The notes beneath the pieces are model-generated. The model ran no database searches and was not told the DNA's origin. It saw only the letters and a list, made by a program, of their open reading frames with translations. From positions 18,343,501 to 18,407,500 of the forward strand of contig CM072801.1 of the NCBI GenBank assembly GCA_037013495.1: DNA of 64,000 bases, given 5' to 3'. This stretch comes from Hippophae tibetana. Its lineage: Eukaryota > Streptophyta > Magnoliopsida > Rosales > Elaeagnaceae. Both the position numbers and the translations under genes were made by a program. Shown here piece after piece: positions 35,287-48,640 of the stretch (position 1 is its first letter; each line of letters starts with the position of its first letter).

Positions 35287-37231
35287 CTTATAATGCATGA
35301 ATAGGAATTAGGGTTTGTGATGACATTTTAATGTATTAAGGATAGAGATTTATAATGTATATATAATGATATGATGGACAAAGTGGATCTCTTACCATCA
35401 AGCACCAAACATCTTCAATTTGATCAGTTTCTTAAAAATTGTAGAACTTCAATTGCGTGAGGAAACTAGAAACTGTTATAAATTAGCACTTGCGGAAGCG
35501 AAGATCAGGTCCAATTTTGGTTGCACAAATTAATAATAATGGGTAACACCAAAATAATAAGCAGTAAGAAATTAAATGGCACACAATGATTTAAGTAGTT
35601 CAACTTTTCAATGTGAAAAGTCTACTCCACTGACGACGGCACACTGAGAAAAATCCATTAATTATCAAATGGAGATACAAACACCAATTTTTAGAGAGCT
35701 TCACAAATTATAACAAAATCTAAAATCAAACCCACGAAATATCTTCTCTAATTTACTGGTAATATATAGGAAGATAAATTAATAAACTTACTATTAAATC
35801 AAAATATTACCGTACAAATGAGATGGAATATAATTGGTAGCAACGGGGACATGAAACTGTGGAAGAAAACAGCAAGTGAAATTTTTCTTCTTCTTCCCAA
35901 TTGCCGCAGCTGCTATATCCCTTCTCTGCTGTTTTTCTTTTCTTTTATTCTCTCTGTTCTCTGTTTTAATTTTTTTCTACTGATGCTGTTATCTCTGGTG
36001 GCTGCACTAAGTCTTCACGCAGAAAGTTATATATATAAAGGGAAAGAAGGGAGGGTTTAATTAACTATTTAGGGTTTGGGCTATTTTGGTTTTGGGCCAC
36101 ATTTAACAGAAACATCTCTGGTGAAATATTTGTCAAGGAGAGGGTTGAAGCCAATAAGTTGCAAGTTATGACCAGATGACAGGCTGCGTCTGATAGATCC
36201 ATAGAATGTTCAAAATTTATGGATTTTGTATGCAAAAGCAACTATTCTTTTATCTAATGCAAGTTATGGTTATATAAATTATGGTTTCTTTCAACAAACT
36301 GACAATGATATTGTTTTAATCTAACCTAATTTTCATTTAGAACCTGAGAAAAGTATTAGTTGGAGAGTGTAATTAAATAATGATTAACAAAAAAGAGTAC
36401 AAATTAGATGGCACCATTTTGAATGTACGTGGGCATGGAACTAGTAAAGTAAATTTTCCTTCTTACTCTATTTATATATTATTTGCCAAACTAGTTTTAA
36501 TTTGGCTTACGTGACCTGAGCACAATGCCTTATTTTCTGTTTCCTTTTTTACATTTTTAGGATTCGATATTCTTTCACAACAGAATTGAACCTAGTAGTG
36601 CCTTTTCAGATGAAATGTTATGCACAATTGATTGATTTTAAGACTACAGATCCTTGAGCTAGATGTTCATAGGATAACGTCTTTCAGATAACTTCCTCAC
36701 CATCCAATTTTCTCTTCCAAGAAATACTAGGTATATTAATGATCATGATGCATAGCATAACTTAGTAGAATAACACAAAGACACGACATATTGATTGTGA
36801 TGGATAATGACTTCCATGAACACAAGCTATATTACGACCAAAAGAAGACTAATAAATTGTAGATTCCTATTTTTTTTTTCTTTTCATTTTGATAGAAAGC
36901 TGTGTACACACTTATGTAGGTTGAAATGTAAGGTTTGAATCTAGTTTTTGGAATCTTTGGGTTTGGGTAAAGGGAGAGCCTAACCTTACTGTGCAATTTA
37001 AGCACACTTGTTTACAACTTGGGTTTAATTCTTATGGGCATTCCTTGGGAAGGGTAGGGAAAGGGGTCCATGGTAATGGTTTCCTCAGGACAAAGTGGAG
37101 ACAAATCATAACGTGTAACCAAAAAATGCATAAAGATTAAGATGTTCAACTTGGCCAGTTGGTACCCTGCACACACTCTTGGTCATCTTCCAGACAGTAC
37201 AAAAACATACGGTGGTTACTATTTTGGATTT

Positions 37232-37340
37232 GGGTGAGTTTCATACATACTAAACTGCTTACTATGTTGGTTTTGGGTGAGTTTCATACATACTAAACTG
37301 CTTACTATGTTGGTTTTGGGGTAAGTATCATACATAGCAT
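37232..37340. repeat. 43-bp minisatellite, about 2.5 copies
   Basis: Units starting GGGTGAGTTTCATACATACT at 37232 and 37275 are identical over their length. A third, partial and diverged copy starts near 37318. Confidence 0.95.
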
Positions 37341-37626
37341 GCATTTAATTAAGTGGTTTTGTTTCATGAGTTGCTCTTATTTTTCTGTATCCAGTTGAAT
37401 ATGTGAATCAGTTCATCAAGAAATACATCTAATGTTGCAAGTATTGTTTTCATATGAAAATTCATTAAATCACAAGATTAGGAAATCCTTTAAACCAATG
37501 AATTTCTCATGAATATACAAAAACTTACATACTTTTTAAAAGCCCAAATTGAATAAACCAAATGTAAGTAGGTAGAAGGAATTAACAAAAGCAGTTTAGT
37601 TTTAGTTCCAAAATGATTTAGTAGTA

Positions 37627-37653
37627 GTTGTGTTGTGTTGTGTTGTGTTGTAT
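37627..37653. repeat. (GTTGT)n pentanucleotide microsatellite
   Basis: About five perfect GTTGT units. Confidence 0.95.
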
Positions 37654-38269
37654 AGAAATTGAGTATGGACATAGGGTCAGTTTAGTTAGTAGTTTTGTGC
37701 ATACTCAAATGAGAGTGTAATAGTACATGTTTTTCACTGCCCAAATAAGTGATCTGTGGCGTATGTTTGGCCGGAATTGATGATATTCAAACCATTCATA
37801 TTATGACATTATAAGTTCCTTGTCACTCTCGGCCATTCAATGCTTACTCTTGTTTAATCTCGCATTTGTGCCCCATCAGATAATTTTCGAAAATGAATGT
37901 TGAACTCTGCAATGACATTTGTTTCATGACCTGCTATAATCCATAATTATCGTTTTGTCTATTTTATTTGTGGTGAATAATACTTTAATTATGATATGCA
38001 AAGTGTATTTTCTCTTCTATTTCTTGACATGCGATATTAGTTTACAATTTTTTTGTCTTTTTATGCAGATAAAAGTAAAATGGATCAATAAGTAGTGGAA
38101 TTACAACTATGAAGTTTATTTACCCTGATATTACTCAAATGGTGGTTTTTGGTCCAAGGCAAAACCCATGTGAGCAATTCTCTCCACTCTCCCTCCTTTT
38201 GTGTGCATTGTAGTTGCTTGGGCATTGCATAACTCTAAATTGGGTTCTTTTGATGTTCTAACAACAACA

Positions 38270-38472
38270 TGCAAATGACCGAAAAAAATTATGGCATTTC
38301 ATAAAATCCATAAATTATTATCCCTGGCATTTCGTTAGTGCCACAAACTAGTAATATTGGCATTTAAAAAAATGTATAAATGATAACTTTTGACATTTTG
38401 GAAACGATAAAAAAAAAATACTTTATGGCGTTCCAAAAATGCCACAAAGCTTATATTTAAGATTTTGAGAAT
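38270..38472 (+). mobile_element. CACTA-like subterminal repeats, left side of the nest
   Basis: Repeated short motifs of the form TTATGGCATTTCATAAAAT, TGGCATTTCGTTAGTGCCAC and TATGGCGTTCCAAAAATGCC. The right-hand flank (56343-56510) carries related motifs in opposite orientation. The retrotransposon at 38473-56342 appears inserted between them. No transposase is visible. Confidence 0.45.
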
Positions 38473-40117
38473 TGTAAAAACCCAAAAAATTAATTATAAA
38501 TAATTAAAGTGTCCAAAAAATAATAATTTAAACAATGTTTTAAAATATATGGGCGTAAAGGAAATTTTTGGTGTAAAAAATTGAATTGAACGGAAAAAAG
38601 TTAGAAAATTCTATATGCCTAGTCGAGCCCCTCGCCAAGCCCCTTGATGGACCCTCAACAAAGGTGTTCGGAGAACAATAGTTTGTTCTATTAAAATAGT
38701 TGAATCTCACCCCATTTTTCACACCAAAGCCTTCCCTCTTCTCTCTCTAGATGGCTCAGTTTTTTCAATACTTTTTGGAATGCATTTCAAAGATAAAATA
38801 TCAAGGAGGTTGGGATCAAAATTATAGCGGCATAATAACTTTCCAGGTAGGTATTTTCTACTCTAACTTCTTAAATTCATGCATTGTTTTTATAAAAAAT
38901 TTATACATCATCTTATATGAATAAAAAGAAAAATTGGATGTCATAACTTTTATAATAAATGTTAAAAATGTTGTTTAAATGAAATACTTGTTATAATCAT
39001 TTTTAAATATGCATACATTGAAATGAACGAGTATTAAATTTTGATATGAAACATTACACACAAGGCATCTCAAATTGTTCCTCATGCATCACGGAAATAA
39101 TTTTATTCGTGGGGAGTATGCATGATGTTGTCTTGTGAAGTATGGTACCCATGAGTTAGTAGTTAGGATAAACTATTTTTCTACATACTGTAACTATGAA
39201 TTGCATACACATATATTCTTAGAGTTTTTTTGTCTATGGTACCTTGGATTGTTGACCAACACTGGCCTCAATGTAGGACCTCATGTTATGTCTTGGAGCT
39301 TATCGTTTAGTGGGTTTTAGAGTTTGACTACGTATGAGCCTCAAAGTTGGACTCCTATTGTGTTTCAAACCTATAGATGAGGGCACATATGACGTTGATT
39401 TGACCAATAAATGCTTCATATGTATTATGATCAAACAAAAGGTCAGAGGCAGACCCACATTTGGGTTGCATATCATGCATTGGATTTATATTACATAACA
39501 TATTTTATATTGTAGAAGCATGCATTGGGATATCTAGAATGTACACTCCCTTCATCCCCAAGAAGGGAGAAAGTATAGGTATACTCGGGTTTTGTGACTA
39601 AAATATACTCATATTGTATACTGATGATCATTTCTTCCATTCATGAAATTTATTAATAAATAGCATGCATCATGAATAGTTGTTTGTTATAATAATTTAT
39701 TAGAGTAGACTTCTAATGAGTTGTAAGCTCACCCCTTCTCTTCTCTTACTTTTTAGTTGTGATAATCGAGGAAATTGTGGAAAAGACTTAAAGACCCTTC
39801 ACGGAGGATTCAGACATTACAAGGTTTAACTTAAAATCTTATTTAGCTTATTGGTTGTGATAATTTAAGCTTAGGCAATGCTGAGACCACTCTAATTTAA
39901 TGAATTTTATTTGACTTTATAAATGTTTTGCATTTAAGTTTATTATATTATATCAAACTTTGTTTTTTGAATAGAAAATCTTTAATGGGTACCCGAATTG
40001 TTTATAAGAATTGATATTCAAATGATATTTGATTGATTTTTCATAATTATTTAAGAAAATTTCTTTTAATATAATCCTCTTCACAAAAATCACGACCCTT
40101 ATTTTTAAAGTGTAACA
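38473..40117 (+). repeat. 5' LTR of a chromovirus-like Gypsy element
   Basis: 1,645 bp, from TGTAAAAACCC to GTGTAACA. The matching 3' LTR begins TGTAAAATCCC at 43652 and ends GTGACA at 56342. It contains the CTCGCCAAGCCCCTTGATGG and CTTTCTCTCTCTAG-type segments shared with 43780-43920 and 53558-53800. Confidence 0.9.
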
Positions 40118-40118
40118 G

Positions 40119-40130
40119 TTTGGTATCAAT
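40119..40130 (+). promoter_or_regulatory. Primer-binding site
   Basis: TTTGGTATCAAT directly follows the 5' LTR. TGGTATCA matches the initiator-methionine tRNA primer used by chromoviruses. Confidence 0.85.
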
Positions 40131-43100
40131 TAAGAAATCTATACAAATTAATTACATTAAGTAACAATTAAACTTAGGGAGAACCCGAGGAGAAAGACTG
40201 AATTTATTATCATAAAGAGTTATAAGGAATCGCTTTCTCTACTTCAAAGGAATGACAAATTTTTAAAAATATTTTGGAAAATATGATGTATCCTTTATCT
40301 TCGAAACATGTTTGCATTAGCAACTTTTGATTTTTCAAGACGTTGGACGTTTTACTATCAACTCGTCGGATTGAACCAATTATGAGAGTAACCAACAATG
40401 TTCACTTTATGCCAAGTCATAGGAGTTTTCTCAATGAATTGTAGTAGTCACTTATCATATTGAACAAGTTGAATTAAAAACAAGAAAAGATCTTAAATCA
40501 TTCTTTAAAGTCTTGATCAATAAATAGATTTCATATCACTAGTGTTGTCATGAGATGATTCACATTAAGTGTAAAAATTTCTAAAACTGGAATGAAACAA
40601 TGGATAAGGACCGCCTTCTACTTTCTATCTAAGGGATTAAATACTCAAAGGAATTTTTCAAAGCAAAGTTAACTGTCTAGTTCGTAGTCGCTTAAAATTT
40701 TCAAGACTACCCTTTTAAAAATTATCCTTTTGACCTTACAAATTGATTATTCAATCTTTCTAATAACAATCAAATCCTTAGTAAACTTATGTTTGAAAAC
40801 AATCTATATGAAGAAGGAATAATAACTTAAGCATTGCAACTCTTAGAAAAGGATCACAAAAGCAAGTCATCATGATACTCGATAAAAACCAGAGATCAAT
40901 AATAATTATGACTTTACTAAACAACCCTTTAATACAAGTTATTCTTGATACTTGTGCCACCGATCTCTTCACTTCTTTAAATCTATGCCCACGTGTTAAA
41001 ACTTACAAGGCCCCTTGTTTCAAATATTCCCCTTGAAATCTCTTCTCGTATCCTTTATGTCCGTAAAAGTTCTATTTTATGGAAAATAAAAGGAGTGAAC
41101 CTTTAAAGGATTTTCTTTAAATACTGACTAGGAGGAAGATAGAATTAGACAAGTGTAGTCCCTTTGAAATTCTCTGAAAGTAGATGATGAAGAGAGCTTG
41201 ACACTACTACGAGTGGTGAATAAATATTGGAATATATTTTTGGAAGATTTACCTAGATTTTCTCCAACTCAAAAGCGATTCTTCAATCAACTTAGAACTA
41301 CATCAATAACTATCTCTTCCTATTGAATGACATCTATGAAGAAAGGAGTTAAAGAAAATAATTATATGAACTATTAACAAAATGATTCATTTAACCAAGA
41401 TCTTCACCTTATGGAACATCTGTTAGTCAAAAGAAGGATATAAATTTCAAGATTTGTATTGATTAAAATGTCAAAGTAATAAATATTATTAAGGATTATT
41501 CGATAAATTTAAGGACGCAAGCTTCCAAAGTCAAGACAACAACACCTATAAGTTAAAATAATCGAACGTATCAAAAATACTTTTCAAACTTAGAACAAGC
41601 ACTATTGGAGAAGGAAGGACTCATAAGAGCACTACTTTGAAATGATTAGAAATCAATTTTATGTGAAATTCAAGAAAAAAAAATTGGAGGCCATAATACT
41701 CGCCCACATGATTGACACAAAGGACGTCAATTTTTGTACCAAACAAGGAATCAAATGTGGAACAACTCTATACTAGTTTAATGTAAGATCATATATCTCA
41801 TCAATAAATTGTTGTATCCATTAGTGAAGCATAACACAAAGCGTATACTAACATGTTGTAGAAAGGACTTGGACATACTTGAATTTTGCATTAGGATCGA
41901 TGCTCTACACTAGTAAACAAGAACTATATCTAAAACATCTTGGAGAACTACTTCATTTGTTTGATTTTGAAAGATGAACATCTGCATAATTCAAAGGGAA
42001 TCAACCTCAATAATTATAAAAATTAAATCAAGGTGGATCAATTAAGAATACATCAATCAACTAGATATGATAGAAATAGCAACACAACATATAGATAATT
42101 TTATAATAGAATTACTATCATAATAAATCAAAGTACAACACACACCCTAACACACAAGTTGGTAGTGAAGAGCTAGCAAACTATTATATTTTCCATAGAG
42201 ATGTGGAAGAATCATGAGTTTGAATGAACTTATGGATGAACTATATTTAAGGATTATGATTCCATTCTACCACATCATCCAGACAAACCAAGGAATAGAT
42301 ACTCTTAAGTTCAAAGTCAGAGTTGTAGCATAAAAGATTTAAGTACCTTGTGAAAACGCTCGAAGGATAAAAGGATTTCGAGATGAATTTACAGACAAAT
42401 GTAGCATGGTATCCAACCCCACAATGTAATGGCTCAATCTAACGATCCCAAAATTTATGAAGTATAATAAAGATTATCGAAAAGAGAAATGATGGATAGA
42501 AAGATTTTCGCTATTGAAGCGTTACATTTTCAATGGGAAGATAGCAATTTGAGATGAAAAATATTTAAAGCAAGAAACTAGGGTGAAAAACATATAGAGT
42601 AACAATATATCATAAAAGTATACATTGTATCATGATTTTAAGAGAACTAACTAGTGGAGCAAAGTGAAATATGATGTAGGTTAATTCGTAGAAAAATGTA
42701 TTATAAGACATCAAGATAAAGCTCTATATTTGGTAAATGATTTTATGAGTATTGCACGACTATATGGCATATCGAAGACAATTGTGTTAGATCAAGATCT
42801 AACATTCCTTCTCTTATCTATAGAATTATTACTAGATGCTTTGTGAATGAAACTACTACATAATATAGTATATCATCTTGAAACTATTGGATAGTTTGAA
42901 AGGATTATTCAAAATTAGAGAACATGCTGCAAACATGTGTTATAAGGTTTAGAAGAAATTAAATCAAGCAATTATCAATAATTGAATTCGTCTACAACAA
43001 CATTTATTATACAAGTATTAGGATAAACCTTAATGAAGCCTTACACGAATGACCCTATAGATCTATGATGTGTTGAGCTAAGTAAAAATTAAAGCACGAT

Positions 43101-43651
43101 GAAGACTGGTCTTATTAAAGAAACAATTAAAGGATCATAATCAAGATAAGCTGCATATAGCTCAAAACAAGTGCAAGAGTTGCACTAATTGTGAACAATG
43201 ACCTTTGAACCTCAAAAAGGATGATTTTTTTTTTGAAGAGCCTCGTTTTGAGATAAAAGGGAAGTCAACATCTCATTTTGTCATACTATTTTTCAACCAT
43301 TAAAAGAACTAGAGATATATCATATCAATTAGAATTATCCCAGACTTGTCACAAGATCACAAGACTTTCATTGTTCTACCCTACAAAAAGTCTCGATTGG
43401 ATCAAGCGGTGTACTTGATTAGATAAAATTATCATCACAAGAAAACGCATAATATAAAGAAGAACCGATGACAATAATTGATTTTCAAGTCAAGAACTTG
43501 AGAAGAAGAGCAATACTTCTAGTGAAAGTTCAATGGAAACATCGTAAAGTTGAAGATGCAATTTTGGAGTTAGAATCTATAATCTGCATGACAAATCCAA
43601 ACTTAAGGAAATATGAATTTTCGAGGATGAATTTTTTTTAAGGGGTAGGAT
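40131..43651 (+). pseudogene. Chromovirus-like gag-pol, heavily decayed
   Basis: Only scattered motifs survive. RT near 41390-41500: FI-PRSSPYGTSVS, then KKDINFKICID. Integrase near 42830-43080: a degraded copy of the FS-A-HPQTDGQSER region, followed by LNSSTTTFIIQVLG and the EALYGRPC-equivalent. The C-terminus near 43455-43630 reads EEPMTIIDFQVKNLRRRAILL and VKVQWKHRKVEDAILELE (a chromovirus end, with the VLW-HH--EEATWE motif position). A polypurine tract (AAGGGGTAGGA) at about 43640-43650 abuts the 3' LTR. At 3.5 kb the body is shorter than the usual about 4.5 kb, so deletions are likely. I could not resolve gag and protease. Confidence 0.7.
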
Positions 43652-43974
43652 TGTAAAATCCCAAAAAAATCATTATACATAATTAAAATATCCAAAAAAG
43701 AATTTTAAACAATGTTTTCAAATATACGAACATATTTAGAAATTGTTATGTGAAAAATTAGATCATTTATATATGCCTCACCAAGCCCCTCGTCGAACCC
43801 TCACCAGACCCTCAACAAAGATGGCTGATGAGCAATAGTTTATTGTATAAAATGGCTTAATCTTACCCTATTTCTCACACCAAAAATTTCCCCTTTCCTT
43901 TCTCTAAAATTTTCTCTCTAGAATAACTTTTCACGTAGGGGCTTTATACTCTAAATTTTAAAATTTATGCATTG
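43652..43974 (+). repeat. 3' LTR of the chromovirus, first part
   Basis: Aligns with 38473 to about 38890. It is broken at GCATTG, where the inserted LTR element starts. The remaining part resumes at 55617. Confidence 0.9.
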
Positions 43975-45840
43975 TATAAGTCCTATTGTACTTGTTTCTC
44001 TGTGTTGGCTTCTTGGATGCAAAACATAGTGTCTGTTTTATTCTACTATGTGTTCTACCAATCTCAATGTAAGTTTGGTTACTATAAATTAGTAATATAT
44101 ACATGCATATAGTTAGAAGCGATTTGTATGCAAACATGTTTACAAATATCACGAGGTTGATTTCAATAGTGTGCATGCTATGTGAAGTGTTAATTTTTGA
44201 AAAGTGAGAGTGTGAATGAACCAAAGTTGTCACTTATGTTTTTGGTTTTTTTGTGTGCAAATATTTATAGAAAGTACTTGATAATTTTTAGAGAAAAAAA
44301 GGTGACTTTTTACAACCTTGCCACCAAGCTCACCAGAGACCTCTCCACAGGTGGTGGCAAGGTGGAAATTTCGATCCTTATAAATACCTCTCCCATTTTT
44401 TTTCTTGTTTTGTATATAGAAAAGATATAACATAACTCTATCAAATTGATATCTTGTCTTTCTATTTTTGGATCATTGATATATTATGTGTTACTTGGTA
44501 TTATTGATTCGTGATTGTGTGATTAAAACTATGCTTATGAATGGTGAGTACTCAAGGCAACGTTTGAAAGTGGCTTCTATATGTTGAGCCATGTGTCGTC
44601 TAGTGGTTGCCTTCATGTAAAATTTTCTTATTCATTTTACATGTTACTGATTTTTGGTTACTGATCACACCATTGGGTCATGTGGGCTTTAAAGAAGAAC
44701 CAGATTTATGTGTCAAACCATGTCATTTTAGAAGCAATAAGCAAAAGAAGCAATAGGAAGTTAGGACAGAAGTCTCAACTGATAGTGATAATGGTGGTTT
44801 TATTTTTCTTAGAGTGTAATTGTTTTATTATTTAGTGGATTCTTTGCTACTAAGTGGCTGCCTTAAGAAATCTGAGGATGTTACCACATAGATAGGGTTT
44901 CTATGTAGGTTTACCTATTTATATATGTTGTTATGCATAGTCTAATGTATGGCTAATACAATTAGAGTTTAAATTATATATGCTTCAATATATTGAAGTT
45001 TGTACTCTAATTAGAAGGCTTTTATTATTTATTGCATGTTTTTTTGTTTACTGATTATATGCACTATTACTATGATTATCATTTATGTGTTATCTTTTGG
45101 ATGTTATTCATGATTAGTTTACATGTTAGCCTAATCTGAGTGTCTATCTTATATGATTCAACATATAAGCTCTAATAAGAAAGTATATTTGTTATATGTT
45201 ATTACATGCTTTCTTTCTTTTCTATGTAGCATGCCTATATCTTTTCAATCATTGCTTCTATTGTAGTAAATTAATCTGCACGTTCACTAATTAATTTATA
45301 TTACTTATGTCTATTAGATGCATGCGAGTCTACAAGGAGTATGTATGTTTTTACCATGGTTGTATCCCAAGTGTCAAACTCTTTAATTGGTTTGCTATGT
45401 TTAGATTGATAGCATGCTGTGAAAGTACAACCATCATTTACCGAATATATTCTCACATATGAAGTCTTAAAGTGATTAAAAATCTTTTTTTTAATATGCA
45501 TTCTTTTCTCATTTGTTATTAATGGTTTGCCATGCATATATTTGTTGTAAGTCTGGATAGAAGCTTGTAAGGCATACCATTACTAGTGTGTTTACTGTAG
45601 TTAGATCTTCCTTATTGCTAATTTTTAGTGTGTGTTGAATTGAGCATAGTAGTTTATACTTCCATTGTGTTAATTGCTTAATTCTCATTGTAAGGTCTAC
45701 TTGGTCGAATTGATATAGAGCTTGCAAAAAGATTTCATGGGTTGCTATGTTCACCCCTCATCTAGGTCTAAATTATCTATTTGAGTTGGAAGAAAAATTG
45801 ACCTTTGTGTAATTATTCCTACTTATTATAGGAATCTTCA
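43975..45840 (+). repeat. LTR copy A of the LARD-like element
   Basis: From TATAAGTCC to GGAATCTTCA. It has a TATA-like TTATAAATACCTC near 44379 and long shared tracts with copies B and C, for example GCCACCAAGCTCACCAG. Spurious short open frames inside it are not genes. Confidence 0.85.
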
Positions 45841-47589
45841 ATTGATATCAAAGCTGGTCACCCCTATTTAGGCTTAATCGCCTGAGTGCTTAATCCTATA
45901 GCTCTATCTACACATACACATATATTGTATGCTTGTGTTCTTTGTTCCTCTGTGTGTGGAATGTTGTTGTTCTGTGAGGTCATTTACCTCTGTGAACCTT
46001 TATTGTTTGCATGTTCCTTGTTTTCCTATTCATGTATATCACTTTTTCTCTATCTATTTCTTTGTCTTGCATAGTATGTTATTACTCTTACTTGATGCTA
46101 TGCCTAACTGTTTGAACTATTACTAGTTTTCTCTCCTACTAGTTGTTTTGACATGTTTTTTTATATATATGCCTTACATACTACTTACTTCTTCTCCTAT
46201 AGCTATTTGTATGAGCATCATGTCACATGTTTTTATCATGTAGTGTTAAAGTTTTAGGATATTCTTTATGTAGTCTTATCATTCATATGACATGCCATAT
46301 ACAATTCATATCGTTTGTTCTTCTAGGTTCTTCTTTCTCTTTCCTAGTATGTTTTGTACATATTTTGCCTGCTCTTCATTCTTTTGTTCTTTAGTTGTAT
46401 CTTAGGAGAAAACTGATGTGTTGTTAAAAGCTTGTTTACATGAGTGTTTCTCTATACTATACTTATATAAGTTTTCCCTGTGCATTTGTATGTCATATAG
46501 ATTATTTACTTATCTTTAGGACTCTTGACTTACATGCATTGATGTGACAAGACTTGTGTTTTTAATTGACATACCTGGTGTTTAGGGTGTTGACCTTGTC
46601 TAAGCATGTCTTTTGTTTTTGTATTGGAATTAAAGCCTTTCTCACATACTTAGATGTTTTTGTAGCATCTCTTGTTTCTTCTATCTTAAGGGTGTTACCT
46701 ATATAGTTAGTCAGTTCTTTCCTTCTCTTGACTTGCAATGATGTGAGTGTTATCGATGATCTATTTTGAAGCAATTGTATGCAATTTTTTTACCTTTTCT
46801 CTCTCTAGAGGCAACATTGTGCAGCTTATGTTGATAATCTCTCTTAACGCATACTTGTCTTTTTCACCTATATTCTCCTTGAGGCTATATATGTCATCTC
46901 TTTTCATTGTTATTGTTTTTCTTGTCTATGTATCTAAACTATATTTATCTTCCTTTACTATTTTTTTAAAAATAATAAAAAGGGACATATTTGTCTCTCA
47001 TCCTTTGCCATTCTCCTTTTTCTCATTTCACTCTCTTCTTAAGATTGTTCTACATGTTTTTCTGTCCACCTATATTTTGCATGAGAAATGAACTTTTTCT
47101 TAGGATCAATGATGTTGTATGAGTGGCATGCATTTGACTTGATTTGAAATATGGCTTTATGACGTGTTTTCATTAAGTGTTTGTATGGCTGAATTCTTGT
47201 GTTGAATTTGAAAAAAAACTTTTTCTTATACACATGCCATAACTTTGTGAATTTACATGGATATTTTGAGAGTTTGTATGGATTTATGCTTTGATGATTT
47301 GTATGACTCTAACAAGCTTTAGAATCCACTTTTAGAGTCTCTCGAGGCAAAATATTAGGTACGACTTGGATAGAAAAATGATTTAGGCCATCATTCAATC
47401 ATTTGATTCGTTCATGCCACTAATGTTTTTGTATCCTTAGTATCCCTTCTTTGAGCCATCATGTTATGCCTTATTTTCTTTGCATCTAAACATTGGCTTA
47501 GCTAAAAAGATTATTCCTTCTTATCATGTACACCCTGTGTTGAGTTTGTATGCTCTAAGATTGTCCCTTTTACCCTTTTGGTTTCAATT

Positions 47590-47760
47590 TTTAAAAAAAT
47601 GAGAGAGGAAAAGGAAGATTAAAAATGTAATTTTTGAAAAAGAGGAAAAGATGGAGAAAAGAAAAGCAAAATGAAGTGTTGAGATTCATTTGTTTTAAAA
47701 AAATGAAGAAAGAAAAGAAAAGAAAAGAAAAATGAAAAGATGATAAACATGTTAAGAAAG
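47590..47760. repeat. Purine-rich low-complexity tract
   Basis: Nearly all A and G on the plus strand, including a pure (AAAAG)n run near 47713-47734. Confidence 0.9.
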
Positions 47761-48640
47761 TATTTCTTAATCTTATGAATTCTGTGTGTTGTTATCATAA
47801 CTTCGTTGGGTAATTTTGAGAAGTAAAGAGAAAAGAATCCATGTTTGAGGATATTGGTGTCCTAGATATGAACTTCTTTGTCTAATTGGATCAAAAAGGT
47901 GTGTTTGAGCCTAAATGTCTTCTCTTCTACTCGAATCTCTGCATATCATTACAAGCTTTGAAAGAACTATTGATGTCTCTTAAGCTTGCACTTACATTAG
48001 TGGAGATATAAGCTAATTGTGGACATATGAAGTTTGGTTCTACTTGAGCCTATGTTTTTATTTGCTTGGTTTGCATAAATATGTCACGATGGCATATAGA
48101 GTAAACCAGTTTAGCATAACACACATTGAGCATGTCTTCAAAAATTTAGTCATACCTTTATATGAATGCATCTTGGATTGATGGACATGTGGATATTTAT
48201 GTTGAATACATTGTTTATTCTCTAAGGAACCTCTATTTCCTTGAACATGCTTAATTTTCTTCCCTTCTTTCTATATTACTTGTTTTCTACTTTATGTTGA
48301 TGCTATTTTAAGAGAGTTTTGAGAGAATGATACATAACATGTTTATTGCCTCACATGCATACTTTTAGACGACATAGTGTGTGTCATTTTCATTATATCA
48401 GGGAGAGTCCTTTGTTTGTTTGGCATCCTTTTTGTTTGTTATATGTATGAGGTTATATTATGCTATTTCGTTCTTGTGATGATTTCTTCGTCTTCACATC
48501 ACTTTGTATGAACCATGAATAAATATGACTGTTAGCATGACTTATTGCATACATTATTTGCAATCTCTTGTTTCACATATATGTTTATGTGTTTACTCAT
48601 AAATACAAAACAATCGTCATTAGATTAGCAATACTGATCT

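Larger units (their letters stand above)
21645..35291 (+). mobile_element. Tat-type Ty3/Gypsy retrotransposon with target duplication
   Basis: The 5-bp direct repeat CTTAT at 21645-21649 and 35287-35291 brackets two LTRs of nearly equal length (466 and 464 bp). Inside, in order: PBS, gag, protease, RT, RNase H, a second RNase H-like stretch, integrase, tandem repeats, and an opposite-strand coding region. This is the layout of the Tat lineage, which has extra coding sequence between integrase and 3' LTR. All pol domains carry stops. A foreign LTR-like block (about 32046-34018) and a 326-bp duplication next to the 3' LTR enlarge the element to 13.6 kb. Confidence 0.9.
35292..38264. other. Intergenic stretch without recognised gene
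   Basis: 35400-35760 carries GCACTTGCGGAAGCGAAGAT and ACACAATGATTTAAGTAGTTC with a following TCTACTCCACTGACG. This combination is common in plant repeats, so it may be a decayed element end. The open frame at 35818-36060 is low-complexity Phe/Leu-rich and not convincing. Nothing else is recognised. Confidence 0.45.

Noticed and set aside
35818..36060. 80-codon frame with a hydrophobic stretch like a membrane segment
   Set aside because: Low-complexity Phe/Leu run from T-rich DNA, with no recognisable family and no clear gene context.
45886..47091. Several hydrophobic frames (for example 46747-47091)
   Set aside because: The interior of the LARD-like element is T-rich, which makes Phe/Leu/Ser-rich frames by chance. 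The frames are not shared with any known protein.
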